This document shows, piece by piece, positions 4,620 through 5,008 of a DNA stretch of 5,008 nucleotides (position 1 is its first letter; the number at the start of each line of letters is the position of its first letter). The DNA comes from Deltaproteobacteria bacterium (GTDB lineage: Bacteria; Desulfobacterota; Desulfomonilia; UBA1062). Location of the stretch: NCBI GenBank assembly GCA_020053185.1, contig JAGVNP010000288.1, forward strand, positions 1 through 5,008, written 5' to 3'. The notes under the pieces are model-generated. The model saw nothing but the letters and a program-made list of their open reading frames with translations. It made no database searches and was not told where the DNA came from. Made by a program: the position numbers and the translations under genes.

Positions 4620-5008
4620 TCCTTCGGACACAGCTTCAGCAAGTCATCCACAATCTTTAAATCCACCCCTGCGTCGCCGAGACTTACGGGTCCGGACGAG
4701 GGCCCGTGAAAATCCGTGCCGCCAGTGACGAGGAGTCCAAATTCTTTTGCCAGCTTTTTGTAGAAACGGATTTGTGAATCAAGATGTCCCGGATAATAGA
4801 TCTCTATCCCGAGCAGTCCCTGATCACTTAATGATTCCACAAATGACTTAAGTTCCTCTTTATCGCTCTTTAGCGTTGATGGATGGGCGAGTACCGGAAT
4901 GCCGTGGTATTTTCTGATAAGCTGGATTGACTCCATGGGTGTAAGCCTTTCCTTGTCCACATACGCAGGCTTTCCTTCTCCAAGAAGAGATTCAAAAGCA
5001 TCATTAAA
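4616..5008 (-). CDS. PHP-domain metal-dependent phosphoesterase (TrpH/YciV-like), 5' end cut off
   Basis: Hydrolyses a phosphoester, probably in a nucleotide or RNA substrate; relatives include 3',5'-nucleoside bisphosphate phosphatase/RNase AM (TrpH/YciV). The open frame runs unbroken to the right edge, so 130 C-terminal residues of a protein that is usually about 280 long are visible. FNDAFESLLGEGKPAYV, then TPMESIQLIRKYHGIPVLAHP, is the usual order for this family. Metal-ligand motifs are the His in VLAHP (visible residue 42) and the Asp and His in TGGTDFHG (99 and 101); IEIYYPGH (68-75) sits between them. GTG 4958-4960 is an internal Val codon, not a start, because the family alignment continues through KPAYV upstream of it. 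TAG stop at 4616-4618 lies in 7-bp periodic sequence. The gap to the nicotinamidase start is 180 bp, so an operon link is possible but unproven. Confidence 0.88.
   Translation of the reverse strand, partial: FNDAFESLLGEGKPAYVDKERLTPMESIQLIRKYHGIPVLAHPSTLKSDKEELKSFVESLSDQGLLGIEIYYPGHLDSQIRFYKKLAKEFGLLVTGGTDFHGPSSGPVSLGDAGVDLKIVDDLLKLCPKD

Noticed and set aside
4616..4960. A 114-residue PHP protein starting at GTG 4960
   Set aside because: The frame is open to the right edge and the upstream residues (GEGKPAYV) fit the PHP/TrpH family, so this is an internal codon of a truncated gene.

Overview
The window holds six protein-coding genes, all on the minus strand, so the biology reads from the right edge to the left. 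It looks like a Gram-negative (diderm) bacterium: one product is an outer-membrane beta-barrel with a cleavable signal peptide and a terminal aromatic residue, and another is a Wza-type periplasmic/outer-membrane polysaccharide export protein. Moderate-to-low GC, strong AAGGAG-type ribosome binding sites, interspersed palindromic repeats that share GTCAT ends, and short tandem repeats suggest an environmental lineage such as Desulfobacterota, Nitrospirota or Omnitrophota. That placement is inference and no gene here settles it.

Reading from right to left: (1) the C-terminal part of a PHP-domain phosphoesterase, cut by the right edge (4616-5008). (2) About 180 bp without a gene, mostly filled by 7-bp tandem units, the first block arranged as two facing arrays. 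(3) A nicotinamidase of the isochorismatase superfamily whose motifs resemble the plant NIC-type enzymes (3752-4435). (4) A 489-bp AT-rich intergenic region with a REP-like hairpin and a sigma70-like promoter pointing left. (5) A three-gene set probably transcribed from that promoter: a small secreted protein with an SLH-like segment and a Gly-rich tail (2702-3262), an outer-membrane beta-barrel of the BBP2/EpsL type (1408-2664), and an OPX polysaccharide export protein with two SLBB domains (332-1303). (6) A 9-bp tandem repeat and then a four-helix-bundle (23S rRNA intervening-sequence/S23-type) protein cut by the left edge (1-269).

The central theme is exopolysaccharide export. The OPX protein ends right after its second SLBB domain and lacks the C-terminal helix that forms the outer-membrane pore in Wza. 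The adjacent beta-barrel is therefore a good candidate for the missing conduit, as in the known OPX/beta-barrel partnerships. The most unusual sequence observation is an 83-bp palindromic dispersed repeat lying in frame inside the 5' end of the OPX gene, between an SD-equipped GTG start and the signal peptide. It either adds about 30 residues ahead of the signal peptide or supplies the ATG that is actually used. I found no RNA genes, no CRISPR array and no complete transposase.
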